Below, piece after piece: positions 20,928 to 32,582 of a stretch of DNA of 33,377 nt. The stretch is taken from positions 1 to 33,377 of the forward strand of contig JAGVJJ010000056.1 in assembly GCA_020051175.1 (NCBI GenBank), read 5' to 3'. Position 1 is the stretch's first letter. Each line of letters begins with the position of its first letter. This DNA comes from Bacteroidia bacterium (GTDB taxonomy: Bacteria > Bacteroidota > Bacteroidia > 2-12-FULL-35-15). A program made the translations under genes and the position numbers. The notes below the pieces were generated by a model. That model worked only from the letters and a program-made list of their open reading frames with translations. It made no database searches and was not told where the DNA came from.

Positions 20928-23465
20928 TTAGTTCTCCTGGTTCTTATTCAAAAACTGTTCCAAAGATAACATATCTTTTATTAAAACTTCACGCGCTTTT
21001 GAACCTTCAAATTTTCCAAGTATCCCTGCGGCTTCCAGCTGGTCCACAATACGGCCGGCACGGTTGTAGCCGAGCTTTAACTTGCGCTGTATCAGGGAGG
21101 TAGAGCCCTGCTGGGTAGAAACTACAATTTCTGCAGCCTGGTTGAATAAACTGTCCCTTTCTGATGGGTCCATATCTTCTTTACCGTTTCCTTCACCATT
21201 TTCATCCACATATTCCGGTAATAAATACGCATCTGGGTAACCGCGCTGGCTACCAATAAAATCACAAATTTTATCTACTTCAGGCGTATCTACAAAAGCA
21301 CATTGCAAACGGATTAAATCGTTACCGGTAGAGAAGAGCATATCCCCACGTCCAATCAGCTGGTCGGCACCACCTGAATCAAGGATGGTGCGGGAGTCAA
21401 TTTTAGATGTTACCCTGAATGCAATACGTGCCGGGAAATTGGCTTTAATAGTTCCTGTAATAATGTTTACGGACGGGCGCTGCGTTGCAATTACCAGGTG
21501 GATACCAATGGCACGGGCAAGCTGTGCTATACGGGCTATTGGCGATTCCACCTCTTTTCCGGCAGTCATGATCAAATCGGCAAACTCATCAATTACCAAA
21601 ACAATGTATGGCAGGAAACGGTGGCCATTATTGGGGTTTAGCTTGCGTGCAATGAATTTGGCATTGTATTCTTTGATGTTACGCACCTGCGCCTCTTTCA
21701 GCAAATCATAACGCTGATCCATCTCAATACACAGGGAATTCAATGTATTCACCACTTTCTTGGTATCCGTAATAATGGCATCGGCACTGTCCGGCAGTTT
21801 GGCAAGGAAGTGGCGCTCAATCTTGTTAAACAGTGTTAATTCTACCTTTTTAGGGTCAACCAGTACAAATTTGATTTGCGAAGGATGCTTTTTATAAAGT
21901 AATGAAACCAATATGGTATTCAATCCTACTGATTTCCCCTGCCCGGTAGCACCTGCCATCAGCAGGTGGGGCATTTTGGCAAGGTCATAAATAAATGTTT
22001 CGTTGCTGATGGTTTTACCCAGTGCAACAGGTAAATCCATAGTGGTGTTTTGGAACTTATCGGCAGAGATGATGGAACGCATTGGCACCATTTCCGCATT
22101 CTGGTTAGGTACTTCAATACCAATGGTTCCTTTGCCCGGGATAGGAGCTATGATACGTATTCCTAAAGCAGAAAGGCTCAAGGCAATATCATCTTCCAGG
22201 TTTTTGATTTTTGAAATACGCACACCCGCAGCAGGAATAATCTCATACAAGGTAACAGTAGGGCCAACAGTGGCTTTTATTTTCTGGATTTCAATACCAT
22301 AATCGCCAAGGGTTTTCAGGATTTTGTCCTTGTTCTCATTCAGCTCATCTGTATTGATAACAATGTCTTTGGAACCTCCATAATTTTCAAGTAAATCAAT
22401 GGGAGGAAACTGGTAAGAGGATAGGTCGAGCGTGGGATCGTATTCACCCACCTGAGCTATTAAAGCTTCATGGATTTGTTCAGCGCTGAGCACTTCTTCC
22501 TTTTTGCTTTCAACACTTACGGTAAATTGTACATCGCTGTCGTCTGTATTTAAAACAATTTCTTCTTTGGGGTCTTCTTTCGGAACGTCTTCAACAATAT
22601 CGTGCAAGGGGTTTGCAGCGGGTTCGGTAACCAGGAAATCCGGTTTAACAGGTTCAACAATATCTTCTTCTTCTTCAGGCTCTTCCACCTGTTTGAACGT
22701 ATTGATTACTGTCTTTTTTTCAGTTTGAGGCTCAGGTTCCGGTTCCGGTTCTTTTTCCGGCTCTTTATCAGCTTTTGCAGGTGTTTTTTTGCTCAGGTCG
22801 AAGGATACGTTAAATGCTGCAACAAGGAAAACAACAAATGAAAAAAGCAGCAACATTCCCGTACCCATGTATCCCAAATAACCGTTCAGCTTGTTGCTCA
22901 TGGTATAACCATAAGCACCACCTAAAAACAATAATTTTTCATCCGTAAATATATAACCCAGGGCAAGGGAAATAAATACCAGGAAAAAAAAGGAATAGAT
23001 GTAAGCATTGCGGAAGTATGAAGGACCGATATTGAATGTAATTCTCAAGCCGGTAATAAACCCTAAAAAAGCCAGTAAATAGGACGAAATACCGAACCAT
23101 TTGTAAAGGAAAATGTGAGATAAAAGGGCCCCGAATTTACCAAGCCAGTTTTCCGCTTTTATTTCAGGGGAAAACAGGTTGCCCATAACTTTCGCCTGAT
23201 CGGCCTCCCAGGTAAAACAGTAGGAGGTAAAAGCAATTACAAGGTAAACAGAAAACAATAAAAGTGTAAGGCCAAATATTTTCTGAAAGCGTTCGTTCTG
23301 AAGGAATGAAAAGAAGCTTGCAACTTTTTGAAAAAACACAGGAATAGAAGACACTGTCGAAGCCTCCTGCTTTTCCGCAGCAGTGGCGCAGGCTTTCGTT
23401 TTAGGTGCTTTTTCGGTTTTATTGTCCCGTAATGTGTTCTTTAAATTTTTTTTCGGCTCGGTCAT
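20928..23465 (-). CDS. ftsK: DNA translocase FtsK/SpoIIIE
   Basis: An 845-residue inner-membrane DNA pump that moves chromosome ends through the closing septum and assists dimer resolution. Four membrane segments lie at about 63-84, 112-139, 155-175 and 200-221. A Pro/Glu-rich linker follows (about 228-330, with EPEKEPEPEPEPQTEKK). The alpha/beta motor shows Walker A GATGQGKS (505-512), FVLVDPKKVELTLF, and Walker B IVLVIDEFADLI (621-632), then ATQRPSVNIITG. The C-terminal winged-helix gamma domain (about 775-840: SLIQRKLKLGYNRAGRIVDQ, LEAAGILG) reads orienting sequences on DNA. It appears complete. It is the first gene of a two-gene unit with lolA and is divergent from ligA across a 344-base gap. 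Confidence 0.96.
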   Translation of the reverse strand: MTEPKKNLKNTLRDNKTEKAPKTKACATAAEKQEASTVSSIPVFFQKVASFFSFLQNERFQKIFGLTLLLFSVYLVIAFTSYCFTWEADQAKVMGNLFSPEIKAENWLGKFGALLSHIFLYKWFGISSYLLAFLGFITGLRITFNIGPSYFRNAYIYSFFFLVFISLALGYIFTDEKLLFLGGAYGYTMSNKLNGYLGYMGTGMLLLFSFVVFLVAAFNVSFDLSKKTPAKADKEPEKEPEPEPEPQTEKKTVINTFKQVEEPEEEEDIVEPVKPDFLVTEPAANPLHDIVEDVPKEDPKEEIVLNTDDSDVQFTVSVESKKEEVLSAEQIHEALIAQVGEYDPTLDLSSYQFPPIDLLENYGGSKDIVINTDELNENKDKILKTLGDYGIEIQKIKATVGPTVTLYEIIPAAGVRISKIKNLEDDIALSLSALGIRIIAPIPGKGTIGIEVPNQNAEMVPMRSIISADKFQNTTMDLPVALGKTISNETFIYDLAKMPHLLMAGATGQGKSVGLNTILVSLLYKKHPSQIKFVLVDPKKVELTLFNKIERHFLAKLPDSADAIITDTKKVVNTLNSLCIEMDQRYDLLKEAQVRNIKEYNAKFIARKLNPNNGHRFLPYIVLVIDEFADLIMTAGKEVESPIARIAQLARAIGIHLVIATQRPSVNIITGTIKANFPARIAFRVTSKIDSRTILDSGGADQLIGRGDMLFSTGNDLIRLQCAFVDTPEVDKICDFIGSQRGYPDAYLLPEYVDENGEGNGKEDMDPSERDSLFNQAAEIVVSTQQGSTSLIQRKLKLGYNRAGRIVDQLEAAGILGKFEGSKAREVLIKDMLSLEQFLNKNQEN

Positions 23466-23641
23466 TCCTTCACTTCTTATATGGATTGAAACACACGCAA
23501 TGTTCTGATAATACGTTTATTACAGTCTTTTGTTGTTTCAGTAAGTAAAAATAATAATTGGATATGCCTGAATTTCGGAAATACTAAAATCTTATAAACG
23601 GGATATTGTGAATAAAGGGGAGGCGGATTTTGTGTTGTATT

Positions 23642-23675
23642 TTTGTAGTAAAGCGGGTTAAAAAAATTATATTTG
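23642..23675 (+). promoter_or_regulatory. Candidate ligA promoter
   Basis: TTTG (23642-23645), 22 bases, then TATATTTG (23668-23675), an exact TAnnTTTG at slightly long spacing. A second TAnnTTTG (TATTTTTG, 23638-23645) lies just upstream, overlapping the -33 box. The implied leader of about 130 bases contains the hairpin repeat at 23708. Confidence 0.4.
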
Positions 23676-23707
23676 TGTAGCTATCTGAAAAAGGAATATT
23701 GTTCACT

Positions 23708-23777
23708 GTCATGCCGAGCGGAGCCGAGGCATCTTTTGAATCGAGTGAAAAGATTCCTCCGCTTCGGTCGGAATGAC
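23708..23777. repeat. Long imperfect hairpin repeat in the ligA leader
   Basis: Arms of about 30 bases (23708-23737 and 23748-23777) are inverted with roughly four in five bases paired; the arm opens GTCATGCCGAGCGGAGCC and the far arm ends CGGTCGGAATGAC. The ten-base loop is GAATCGAGTG. The GTCATtCCGA...TCGGAATGAC pattern is a dispersed repeat type I associate with Bacteroidota genomes; a half copy may lie at 32531. Confidence 0.7.
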
Positions 23778-23800
23778 CTTGAGAGATTGCGCCTTGTTAA

Positions 23801-25910
<2,110 letters not shown>

Positions 25911-26480
25911 ATGAGTATCCTAAAAAAAATAAAACAGACAATTGCCAACGGTTACCTGAAACTGGAATTAAAAGACCATGTAAGGGAGCAAAAACCGAAT
26001 AAATTCAATTTTGCCCAGTGTAAAACCGTTGGAATATTGTTTGATGCAGCCAGCCCGGAAGATTTTGAACTGGTAAAACGTTATGTATTGTACCTGCGCG
26101 AACACCGTAAAAAAGTGAAGGTGCTGGGTTTTTATCCATCCAAACGCATTCCTGACATGACGTATTCAAAGCTGGAATATGACTTTTTTTCGGCAAAAGA
26201 GCTGAACTGGTTCGGAAAGCCTTCGGCAATGGTGGTTCAGAACTTTATTGGTGAAGAATACGATTTGCTCCTTGACCTGAATATTAATGACCACTTTGCC
26301 CTGAAATATGTTTCTGCCTTGTCAAAAGCCGTTTTTAAAGTGGGCAAATACAATGAAAAGGATATTGAGATGTATGATATGATGATTGATTCAGACAATA
26401 CCAAGACCCTGAAATATTTTCTGCGTCAGGTAGACATCTACATCACCATGTTGAATAAAGTGGAACCTAATTTGAATTAA
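25911..26480 (+). CDS. DUF6913 family protein
   Basis: A 189-residue protein of a Bacteroidota-specific family commonly found near ligA; the function is not established. It has no signal peptide or membrane segment, so it should be cytoplasmic. Visible: a basic N-terminal helix (MSILKKIKQTIANGYLKLEL), then an alternating strand/helix pattern like a small Rossmann-type fold: KTVGILFDAASPEDFELVKRY, KVKVLGFYPSKRIP, ELNWFGKPSAMVVQNFIGEEYDLLLDLN, and YVSALSKAVFKVGKY. The terminal helix is LKYFLRQVDIYITML. The ATG lies one base after a repeat element that could fold over the start region. The next gene follows after a second such element. Confidence 0.78.
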   Translation: MSILKKIKQTIANGYLKLELKDHVREQKPNKFNFAQCKTVGILFDAASPEDFELVKRYVLYLREHRKKVKVLGFYPSKRIPDMTYSKLEYDFFSAKELNWFGKPSAMVVQNFIGEEYDLLLDLNINDHFALKYVSALSKAVFKVGKYNEKDIEMYDMMIDSDNTKTLKYFLRQVDIYITMLNKVEPNLN

Positions 26481-26483
26481 GAA

Positions 26484-26612
26484 GCCCCTCCCGACCTCCC
26501 CGAAGGGGAGGAGTGTTGAGTGTGGCTGGCTTTAGCATAATTAAAAAAACGTGTTCTTTAATTTTAAATGATTCTAATTTTTCTCCTCCCCTTTGGGGAG
26601 GCTGGGAGGGGC
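26484..26612. repeat. Paired inverted palindromic element, copy 3
   Basis: Left arm 26484-26513 (GCCCCTCCCGACC then CTCCCCGAAGGGGAGGAG) and right arm 26583-26612 (CTCCTCCCCTTTGGGGAGG then CTGGGAGGGGC) are inverted copies that differ at a few bases. GAGTGTGGCTG (26518-26528) follows the left arm, as GAGTGTGGTTG does in copy 1. The centre is AT-rich. It starts three bases after the DUF6913 stop and ends four bases before the next ATG, filling the whole gap. Confidence 0.78.
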
Positions 26613-26616
26613 TTTT

Positions 26617-27801
26617 ATGAACTTTATACTTTTTGACGATAATACCCGCAACAGCCTGTTGCCACTAACATATACACGTCCTGTTGCCGATATACGCATT
26701 GGTATTTTAACCATCCGTGAAAAATGGGAGAAATGGCTGAAGGCTGAAACTTCAACACAATCTCAGGACTATTTAAGTGAAAAGTACCCTTCAGAGTTCA
26801 CAATTGATACGGATAACATCTGGGTTGCAGGCTCTTTTCTTCCTAACCACAAGCTGGTGGAAGAGATAAAAAGCCTGCAGCCAGGACAGGTATTGGTGTC
26901 TGCTGATACTTTGATAGCCGCCAATACAGGTGATGACAAGAGTTTTGGTACAGAAAACACATCATCCTATACAAGGTTTGAGTCTCATGCAAAAGCGCTA
27001 CGCTTGGAACATTTGTGGGACATCTTCTCAAAAAACGGAGAAGCCCTGAAAAGTGATTTTGAATTGCTTACTGTGGGCCGTAAATCATTGGCACTCAGCA
27101 GCACCAACCAGGTTATTGGGATAGAAAATATTTTTGTGGAAGAGGGTGCAAAGGTAGAATGTGCCATTTTAAATGCAAGTACCGGCCCTATATACATTGG
27201 CAAAGATGCTGAAATTATGGAAGGGTCCATTGTCCGCGGTCCGTTTGCTCTTTGCGAACACTCCGCCCTGAAGCTGGGCACAAAAATATATGGGCCTACA
27301 ACCATTGGTCCGCACAGCAAAGTAGGCGGTGAAGTTAACAATTCAGTGATTTTTGGCTATTCCAACAAAGCGCACGATGGTTTCCTTGGCAACTCTGTAA
27401 TAGGGGAATGGTGCAACCTGGGTGCCGACAGCAACAACTCCAACCTGAAAAACAATTACGCAGAAGTAAAGCTCTGGAACTATGATAAGGAGGCAATGGT
27501 TGGCACTGGATTGACATTTTGTGGCCTTATTATGGCCGATCACAGCAAGTGTGGAATTAATACCATGTTTAATACAGGCACTGTAGTTGGAGTGAATGCC
27601 AATATTTTTGGGGCTGGCTTCCCGGCAACCCACATTCCTTCCTTTTCCTGGGGAGGGGCTTCGGGATTTACTACCTATAAGCCGGAACAGGCCTTTGAAG
27701 TTGCAAAACGGGTATTTGAACGCAGAAGCCTGGTGTTTGACCAAAAAGAACAAAACATTCTTACCAGGGTGTTCGAAATTACTGTTAAACACCGTAATTA
27801 A
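26617..27801 (+). CDS. GlmU-like protein: degenerate nucleotidyltransferase plus left-handed beta-helix
   Basis: A 394-residue protein. I use the ATG at 26617; an upstream in-frame TTG at 26593 lies in the repeat element. The C-terminal part (about 168-350) is a left-handed beta-helix with hexapeptide-type repeats: PIYIGKDAEIMEGSIVRGPF, then KIYGPTTIGPHSKVGG, NSVIFGYSNKAHDGFLGNSVIG and EWCNLGADSNNSNL, as in the acetyltransferase half of GlmU. The N-terminal half (MNFILFDDNTRNSLLPLTYTR) corresponds to a sugar nucleotidyltransferase, but the usual L-x-x-G-x-G-T-R-M pyrophosphorylase loop is absent. It may therefore be a sugar-nucleotide-binding or acetyltransferase protein; pipelines often call it GlmU family or NTP_transf_4. 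The next gene, lon, starts 200 bases on. Confidence 0.82.
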   Translation: MNFILFDDNTRNSLLPLTYTRPVADIRIGILTIREKWEKWLKAETSTQSQDYLSEKYPSEFTIDTDNIWVAGSFLPNHKLVEEIKSLQPGQVLVSADTLIAANTGDDKSFGTENTSSYTRFESHAKALRLEHLWDIFSKNGEALKSDFELLTVGRKSLALSSTNQVIGIENIFVEEGAKVECAILNASTGPIYIGKDAEIMEGSIVRGPFALCEHSALKLGTKIYGPTTIGPHSKVGGEVNNSVIFGYSNKAHDGFLGNSVIGEWCNLGADSNNSNLKNNYAEVKLWNYDKEAMVGTGLTFCGLIMADHSKCGINTMFNTGTVVGVNANIFGAGFPATHIPSFSWGGASGFTTYKPEQAFEVAKRVFERRSLVFDQKEQNILTRVFEITVKHRN

Positions 27802-28001
27802 GAAAACGGTACCTCTGCTTCACCTGTAAAAGTTAGCTTTTCGCCAATTTTCCATTGGCTTTTGAAGATTTTATGCCTCAAACAGCTCCCTTTGTGTTTA
27901 AATTTATGAATTAATGCCAATTTGTCCCCTATTTTGCTTTGGCATACTCATTGAAAACAAAAACAATGTATTTTTTAGTGCAGACTAATTTTCTTTCAGA
28001 T

Positions 28002-30494
28002 ATGACCGATAATTTTAACTTAAAAGACCTGATACCAGCGTTAAGCGACAGTATAATGGATGAAGACACGGAGTTTATTCCATTGCTTTCCACCGAGGAT
28101 GAGGATATAATGAATAACGAAGTGGTACCGGACGAACTGTCAATTTTACCTCTTCGGAATACTGTGCTGTTTCCCGGTGTGGTAATTCCTATTACCGTAA
28201 GCCGCGATAAATCCATAAGCCTGATAAAAGATGCTTATAAAGGGGATAAAATTATTGGGGTTGTATCTCAAAAGAACGATACGATTGAAGACCCTGCCCT
28301 GGAAGACCTGAACAGGGTAGGTACGGTTGCCCAAATCATTAAAATGCTTCGTATGCCGGATGGCAATACTACTGTAATCATCCAGGGAAAAAGACGTTTT
28401 GAGATAAAAGAGGTAAAACAGACTGAACCTTATATACGTGCTGCCATTACTGCTTTTACAGAAATTATGCCTGAAAAGGACGACCAGGAGTTTATTGCTC
28501 TTACCTCCTCACTCAAAGATCTGGCATTGCAGATAATAAAGCTGAGCCCGCTTATTCCGAGTGAGGCCGGTTTTGCATTGCGGAATATTGAAAGCCCGTC
28601 TTTCCTGGTGAATTTTATTTCATCCAATATGAATGCGGCTGTGGCAGAAAAGCAGGAAATACTGGAAGTGGCCGATTTAAAAGAAAGAGCGACCAAAGTT
28701 CTTGGGAACCTTACCAAGGAATTGCAGATACTGGAACTGAAAAACCAGATACAAACCAAAGTAAAGGTAGATATTGACAAACAGCAGCGCGATTATTTCC
28801 TTCACCAGCAAATGAAAACAATCCAGGAAGAGCTGGGCGAAAACAGCTTTACACAGGACATACAAGGGATGAAGGACCGTGCGAAAGAGAAGAAATGGTC
28901 GAAAGAAGTGGCGGATGCTTTTGAAAAAGCCATTTCCAAGCTGGAAAGAATGAACCCGAATGCGGCTGAGTTTTCAATACAGACCAATTACCTGGAAGTA
29001 TTGCTGGATTTGCCATGGGGTGAAAATTCACAGGACAATTTTGATTTGAAACATGCCGAAAAGGTGCTGGACAAGGACCATTTTGGTATGGAAAAAGTGA
29101 AGGAACGCATTATTGAGCACCTGGCTGTATTGAAGCTGAAAGGGAATATGAAATCACCTATTATCTGCCTTTATGGTCCTCCAGGCGTTGGTAAAACATC
29201 GCTTGGTAAAAGCATTGCAGAAGCGCTGGGCCGTAAATATGTGCGTATGAGCCTTGGCGGATTGCGTGATGAAGCAGAGATTCGCGGGCACCGTAAAACA
29301 TACATTGGCGCTATGCCTGGGCGTGTGCTTCAAAACATTAAAAAAGCAGGTACCTCTAACCCCGTTTTTATACTTGACGAAATTGATAAAGTAGGCCGCG
29401 ATTTTCATGGCGATCCTTCGTCAGCCTTGCTGGAAGTATTGGATCCGGAGCAAAACAATACGTTTTATGACAACTATGTGGAGCTGGATTACGACTTGTC
29501 GAATGTAATGTTCATTGCTACTTCCAACTCATTAAGCACCATTCAGCCTGCTTTGCGCGACAGGATGGAGATTATTGAGATCAACGGGTATACGATTGAA
29601 GAAAAAATTGAAATAGCAAAACGCCACCTTATTCCAAAACAGCTGGGGGAACAAGGGTTAAAGAACGACCAGTTGGCTATTTCAACCGAAATACTGGAAT
29701 ACCTGGTTGAGAACTATACCCGCGAGTCGGGTGTGCGCGGACTGGAGAAAGTAATTGCTAAAATAGTTCGTAATGCTGCTAAATCCATTGCTATGGAGCA
29801 GAAGTACAATGTAAATGTGGCAGAAAAGGACCTGGTGAAAATCCTGGGCCCTGCACATGCAAAGGACCGCTACCAGGGCAATGATGTGGCAGGTGTTGTT
29901 ACGGGACTTGCCTGGACTTCTGTTGGGGGCGATATATTATTTGTTGAAGCAAGCATTACCCGTGGTAATGGCAAGCTTACCCTTACAGGAAACTTAGGGG
30001 ATGTGATGAAGGAATCGGCTGTAATTGCGCTGGAATACCTGAAAGCGCACAGTGAAATCCTTGGCCTGAAGCCTGAAATATTTGACAGCTGGAACGTACA
30101 TATTCACGTGCCTGAAGGTGCAACGCCTAAGGACGGGCCAAGCGCAGGTATCACTATGCTTACAGCCATTGCATCGGCATTTACGCAACGTAAAGTGAAA
30201 AACCAACTTGCCATGACAGGTGAAATAACACTGCGTGGACGTGTGTTGGCGGTAGGTGGTATCAAAGAAAAGATATTGGCTGCCAAACGTGCCGGCATTA
30301 AAGAAATTATCCTGTGTATCGACAATAAAAAAGATATTGAAGACATTAAAAAGGAGTACATCAAAGATTTGAAATTTCATTATGTGGAAAAGATGATTGA
30401 TGTGGTGAAGCTCGCTTTATTAAAAGAAAAGGTGGAGCATCCTCTTGATCTTAATTTTAAGGATAACAAAGACGAGAAAAAGAAAAAAGATTAA
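28002..30494 (+). CDS. lon: ATP-dependent protease Lon
   Basis: An 830-residue cytoplasmic AAA+ serine protease that degrades misfolded and regulatory proteins. Domains: N-terminal substrate-binding LON domain (about 45-245, with [19 protein letters not shown]), coiled helical part (about 250-345, [19 protein letters not shown]), AAA+ module with Walker A GPPGVGKT (392-399) and Walker B FILDEIDK (456-463), then the protease domain with catalytic Ser714 in [12 protein letters not shown] and Lys757 in [16 protein letters not shown] chose the ATG at 28002 ([14 protein letters not shown]); an in-frame ATG at 27966 or TTG at 27939 would add residues that do not look like the family. The acidic N-terminus is common in Bacteroidota Lon. 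A strong terminator follows at 30512. Confidence 0.96.
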   Translation: MTDNFNLKDLIPALSDSIMDEDTEFIPLLSTEDEDIMNNEVVPDELSILPLRNTVLFPGVVIPITVSRDKSISLIKDAYKGDKIIGVVSQKNDTIEDPALEDLNRVGTVAQIIKMLRMPDGNTTVIIQGKRRFEIKEVKQTEPYIRAAITAFTEIMPEKDDQEFIALTSSLKDLALQIIKLSPLIPSEAGFALRNIESPSFLVNFISSNMNAAVAEKQEILEVADLKERATKVLGNLTKELQILELKNQIQTKVKVDIDKQQRDYFLHQQMKTIQEELGENSFTQDIQGMKDRAKEKKWSKEVADAFEKAISKLERMNPNAAEFSIQTNYLEVLLDLPWGENSQDNFDLKHAEKVLDKDHFGMEKVKERIIEHLAVLKLKGNMKSPIICLYGPPGVGKTSLGKSIAEALGRKYVRMSLGGLRDEAEIRGHRKTYIGAMPGRVLQNIKKAGTSNPVFILDEIDKVGRDFHGDPSSALLEVLDPEQNNTFYDNYVELDYDLSNVMFIATSNSLSTIQPALRDRMEIIEINGYTIEEKIEIAKRHLIPKQLGEQGLKNDQLAISTEILEYLVENYTRESGVRGLEKVIAKIVRNAAKSIAMEQKYNVNVAEKDLVKILGPAHAKDRYQGNDVAGVVTGLAWTSVGGDILFVEASITRGNGKLTLTGNLGDVMKESAVIALEYLKAHSEILGLKPEIFDSWNVHIHVPEGATPKDGPSAGITMLTAIASAFTQRKVKNQLAMTGEITLRGRVLAVGGIKEKILAAKRAGIKEIILCIDNKKDIEDIKKEYIKDLKFHYVEKMIDVVKLALLKEKVEHPLDLNFKDNKDEKKKKD

Positions 30495-30511
30495 TGTAAA
30501 TCAATATAGAG

Positions 30512-30569
30512 AGCTGTTTCAAAAAGGGTATATAGATGTAGTTAAAACCTGTTTTGGAACAGCTTTTTT
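30512..30569 (+). terminator. Rho-independent terminator after lon
   Basis: AGCTGTTTCAAAA (30512-30524) pairs with TTTTGGAACAGCT (30552-30564) as a 13-bp stem with one U-G wobble, followed by TTTTT. The loop is 27 bases. It starts 18 bases after the lon stop. Confidence 0.8.
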
Positions 30570-30610
30570 ATTGAAAATTGGAAAAAAATAGGGTCCGCTA
30601 ATCAGGAGAT

Positions 30611-31906
30611 ATGGAAATACTTATTGTTTTTATACTTACGTTGCTCAATGGCTTTTTTGCGCTTGCGGAAATTGCCTTGGTGTCCGTAAATAAAAGCCGT
30701 ATTGAGCATAAAGCCTTAGAAGGCAGCAGCAGGGCAAAAATAGTACTGAAGCTGCTTGCAAACCCTGAAAATTTTCTTTCATCAGTACAGGTTGGAATAA
30801 CCTTGATTGGCATTATTGCCGGTGCCTACGGTGGTGTGGCGCTTACAGACGATCTGGAAACCTATCTGAGGACCTTTAATATAGGCTTGCAGTACATACA
30901 CACCATTTCATTGGTGATTGTAATCGGTGCCATTACCTATTTTTCCATTGTTATAGGTGAACTGGTACCTAAGTCAATTGCGATGAACAATGCAGATAAA
31001 ATTGCCCTGTTTTGTAGTCCTATTATCAACTATTTCACCATAATTACTTATCCGTTCGTACGATTACTTTCTGTGTCCACCAACTTAATACTTAAGTTGA
31101 TAGGGATCAAAGCGAGTGAAGCAGAGAAAATCAGCGAAGATGAATTGCGCTTCATTCTGAAAAATGCGGGTACACAAGGGGTTTTGGAGAAGGAAGAAAG
31201 TGAGGTGCATCATAATCTTTTTTCATTTACGGATCAAACCGCACAATCGCTGATGACACACCGTACGGAAGTGGTGTGGATTGATTATAATGATGCAAAA
31301 GAGGCCATTTACACGCAGGTAAAAGAAAGCGGACACTCAAAATTTATTGTAAGCGATGGGGAGCTTGATAAAATAAAGGGTGTAATCAAAGCAAAGGATT
31401 TTTTTGAAAATTACCATCGTAAGGAATTTAAGCTTGATGATATTATCACTGAGCCTGTTTTTATAACGCATAATACCCCGGCTTTTAAAATCCTGAACCT
31501 CTTTAAATCCAAAAAACAATACCTGGGAGTTGTTATTGATGAATACGGTGGTATCAAGGGGATGTTAACACTTCACGACCTGGTGGAAGCAATAGTGGGC
31601 AACCTGCCGGATGAGGATGAGGTGGATGATTTGAATATTATCACACGTAACGATGGCAGCTGGCTGATTGATGGAAGAACACTTATTTTTGAATGCAACC
31701 AGTTTTTTCAGCGCGAAATCATTGAAGAAAATATTGGAACTTATACCACCATTTCGGGCTTTATGCTCAACCATTTAAAAAAGCTGGCAAGAACAGGCGA
31801 TAAAGTCTCCTATAAGAATTTCACCTTCGAAATAGTGGATATGGATGGGATAAGGATCGACAAGGTGCTGATGACGCAGCTGCAACCGGAGTTTGAGGCT
31901 GAGTAA
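30611..31906 (+). CDS. CNNM/CorC-type transporter (hemolysin-family protein)
   Basis: A 431-residue inner-membrane protein of the DUF21-CBS-CorC/HlyC family, linked to Mg2+/Co2+ transport in characterised members. The DUF21 membrane domain (about 1-190) shows LLNGFFALAEIALVSVNKSRI, SSVQVGITLIGIIAGAYGG and YFSIVIGELVPKSIAM, all family hallmarks. A CBS pair (about 210-335: SLMTHRTEVVWI, SGHSKFIVSDGELDKIKGVI, and LGVVIDEYGGIKGMLTLHDL) would bind adenine nucleotide, and a CorC/HlyC domain (about 350-425: DGSWLIDGRTLI, NIGTYTTISGFMLNHL, FEIVDMDGIRIDKV) ends the protein. The old name hemolysin reflects TlyC homology, not demonstrated toxicity. The gene stands between the lon terminator and a 203-base gap, with no visible promoter match. 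Confidence 0.92.
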   Translation: MEILIVFILTLLNGFFALAEIALVSVNKSRIEHKALEGSSRAKIVLKLLANPENFLSSVQVGITLIGIIAGAYGGVALTDDLETYLRTFNIGLQYIHTISLVIVIGAITYFSIVIGELVPKSIAMNNADKIALFCSPIINYFTIITYPFVRLLSVSTNLILKLIGIKASEAEKISEDELRFILKNAGTQGVLEKEESEVHHNLFSFTDQTAQSLMTHRTEVVWIDYNDAKEAIYTQVKESGHSKFIVSDGELDKIKGVIKAKDFFENYHRKEFKLDDIITEPVFITHNTPAFKILNLFKSKKQYLGVVIDEYGGIKGMLTLHDLVEAIVGNLPDEDEVDDLNIITRNDGSWLIDGRTLIFECNQFFQREIIEENIGTYTTISGFMLNHLKKLARTGDKVSYKNFTFEIVDMDGIRIDKVLMTQLQPEFEAE

Positions 31907-32109
31907 AATTATTGGTTACTAAAAGCTAATGACATTAGTATAAATGTGGTCACAGCCTAAAGCCCGCGTCATATTTTCATCCAGGTACTTCACTTTCTTC
32001 GTGCCTTTGTGCCATTGTGCAATAAATCATTCACATTGTGCAAGCATGTTTAAACTGGTGCCCGGCATATTTTTTTACATTCTGAGAAATAGAACCAAGA
32101 CTTCATAAA

Positions 32110-32496
32110 ATGAATTATTACATTGTATCTGCGTCCCTGTTGATTTCTCTGATAGTCACGCTTTTATTCGCTTTTTATACAAGGCGTCCTGTGGGTAGGC
32201 TGTTCTGGTTTTTTGTAGTGATTTTTTTATCTACATGGACCGGTCAGCTCTGGATAAAGCCATTAGGGCCGGTTACACATGGAATAAACTGGGTGCCGCT
32301 GATAGCTGTTTCCCTGTTTTTTTCCCTTTTTATGCTGGCCCTGATTTCACCAGCTGCAGCGCCCAGAAGTACCGATAATGAAGAAGAAGCTCCAATGGTG
32401 ATTATCGGGATATTTTTCTGGCTGATTGTGGGAGCGCTGCTTGCTTCAATCATACTGGGTTATTCAAGGATGTCGAACAATCTTATTGTGGATTGA
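32110..32496 (+). CDS. Small integral membrane protein, unknown function
   Basis: A 128-residue protein I do not recognise. Four hydrophobic segments: about 3-22 (YYIVSASLLISLIVTLLFAF), 31-48, 61-82 and 95-118 (PMVIIGIFFWLIVGALLASI), separated by short loops; one loop carries APRSTDNEEEAP. This fits a small inner-membrane protein with both ends on the same side. The ATG at 32110 follows a 203-base gap that carries a ten-base direct repeat (CATTGTGCAA at 32013 and 32034) and no clear promoter. It is convergent with the lipoprotein gene. Confidence 0.65.
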   Translation: MNYYIVSASLLISLIVTLLFAFYTRRPVGRLFWFFVVIFLSTWTGQLWIKPLGPVTHGINWVPLIAVSLFFSLFMLALISPAAAPRSTDNEEEAPMVIIGIFFWLIVGALLASIILGYSRMSNNLIVD

Positions 32497-32530
32497 TAGT
32501 AATTAAATTACCTTAGACCTTCTGATGCAC

Positions 32531-32556
32531 ATTTCTCGACTCGGCCCGAATGACAG
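32531..32556. repeat. Degenerate half copy of a GAATGAC-type repeat
   Basis: ATTTCTCGAC (32531-32540) followed by TCGGCCCGAATGACAG resembles the flank of the 8121 hairpin (ATTTCTCGACCAGCCCGAA) and the far arm of the ligA leader repeat (TCGGTCGGAATGAC). It lies between convergent genes. No inverted partner is visible, so it is likely a decayed copy. Confidence 0.4.
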
Positions 32557-32582
32557 TACACCAATCACTTAATGGTTTGAAA

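Noticed and set aside
26593..26616. TTG start extending the GlmU-like protein by eight residues
   Set aside because: The extension lies in the repeat arm; the ATG at 26617 gives the expected start.
27939..28001. Longer N-terminus for Lon from TTG at 27939 or ATG at 27966
   Set aside because: The extra residues do not resemble Lon N-termini; the ATG at 28002 gives a standard one.
32013..32043. Ten-base direct repeat CATTGTGCAA
   Set aside because: Only two copies, no flanking gene relation; recorded as background.
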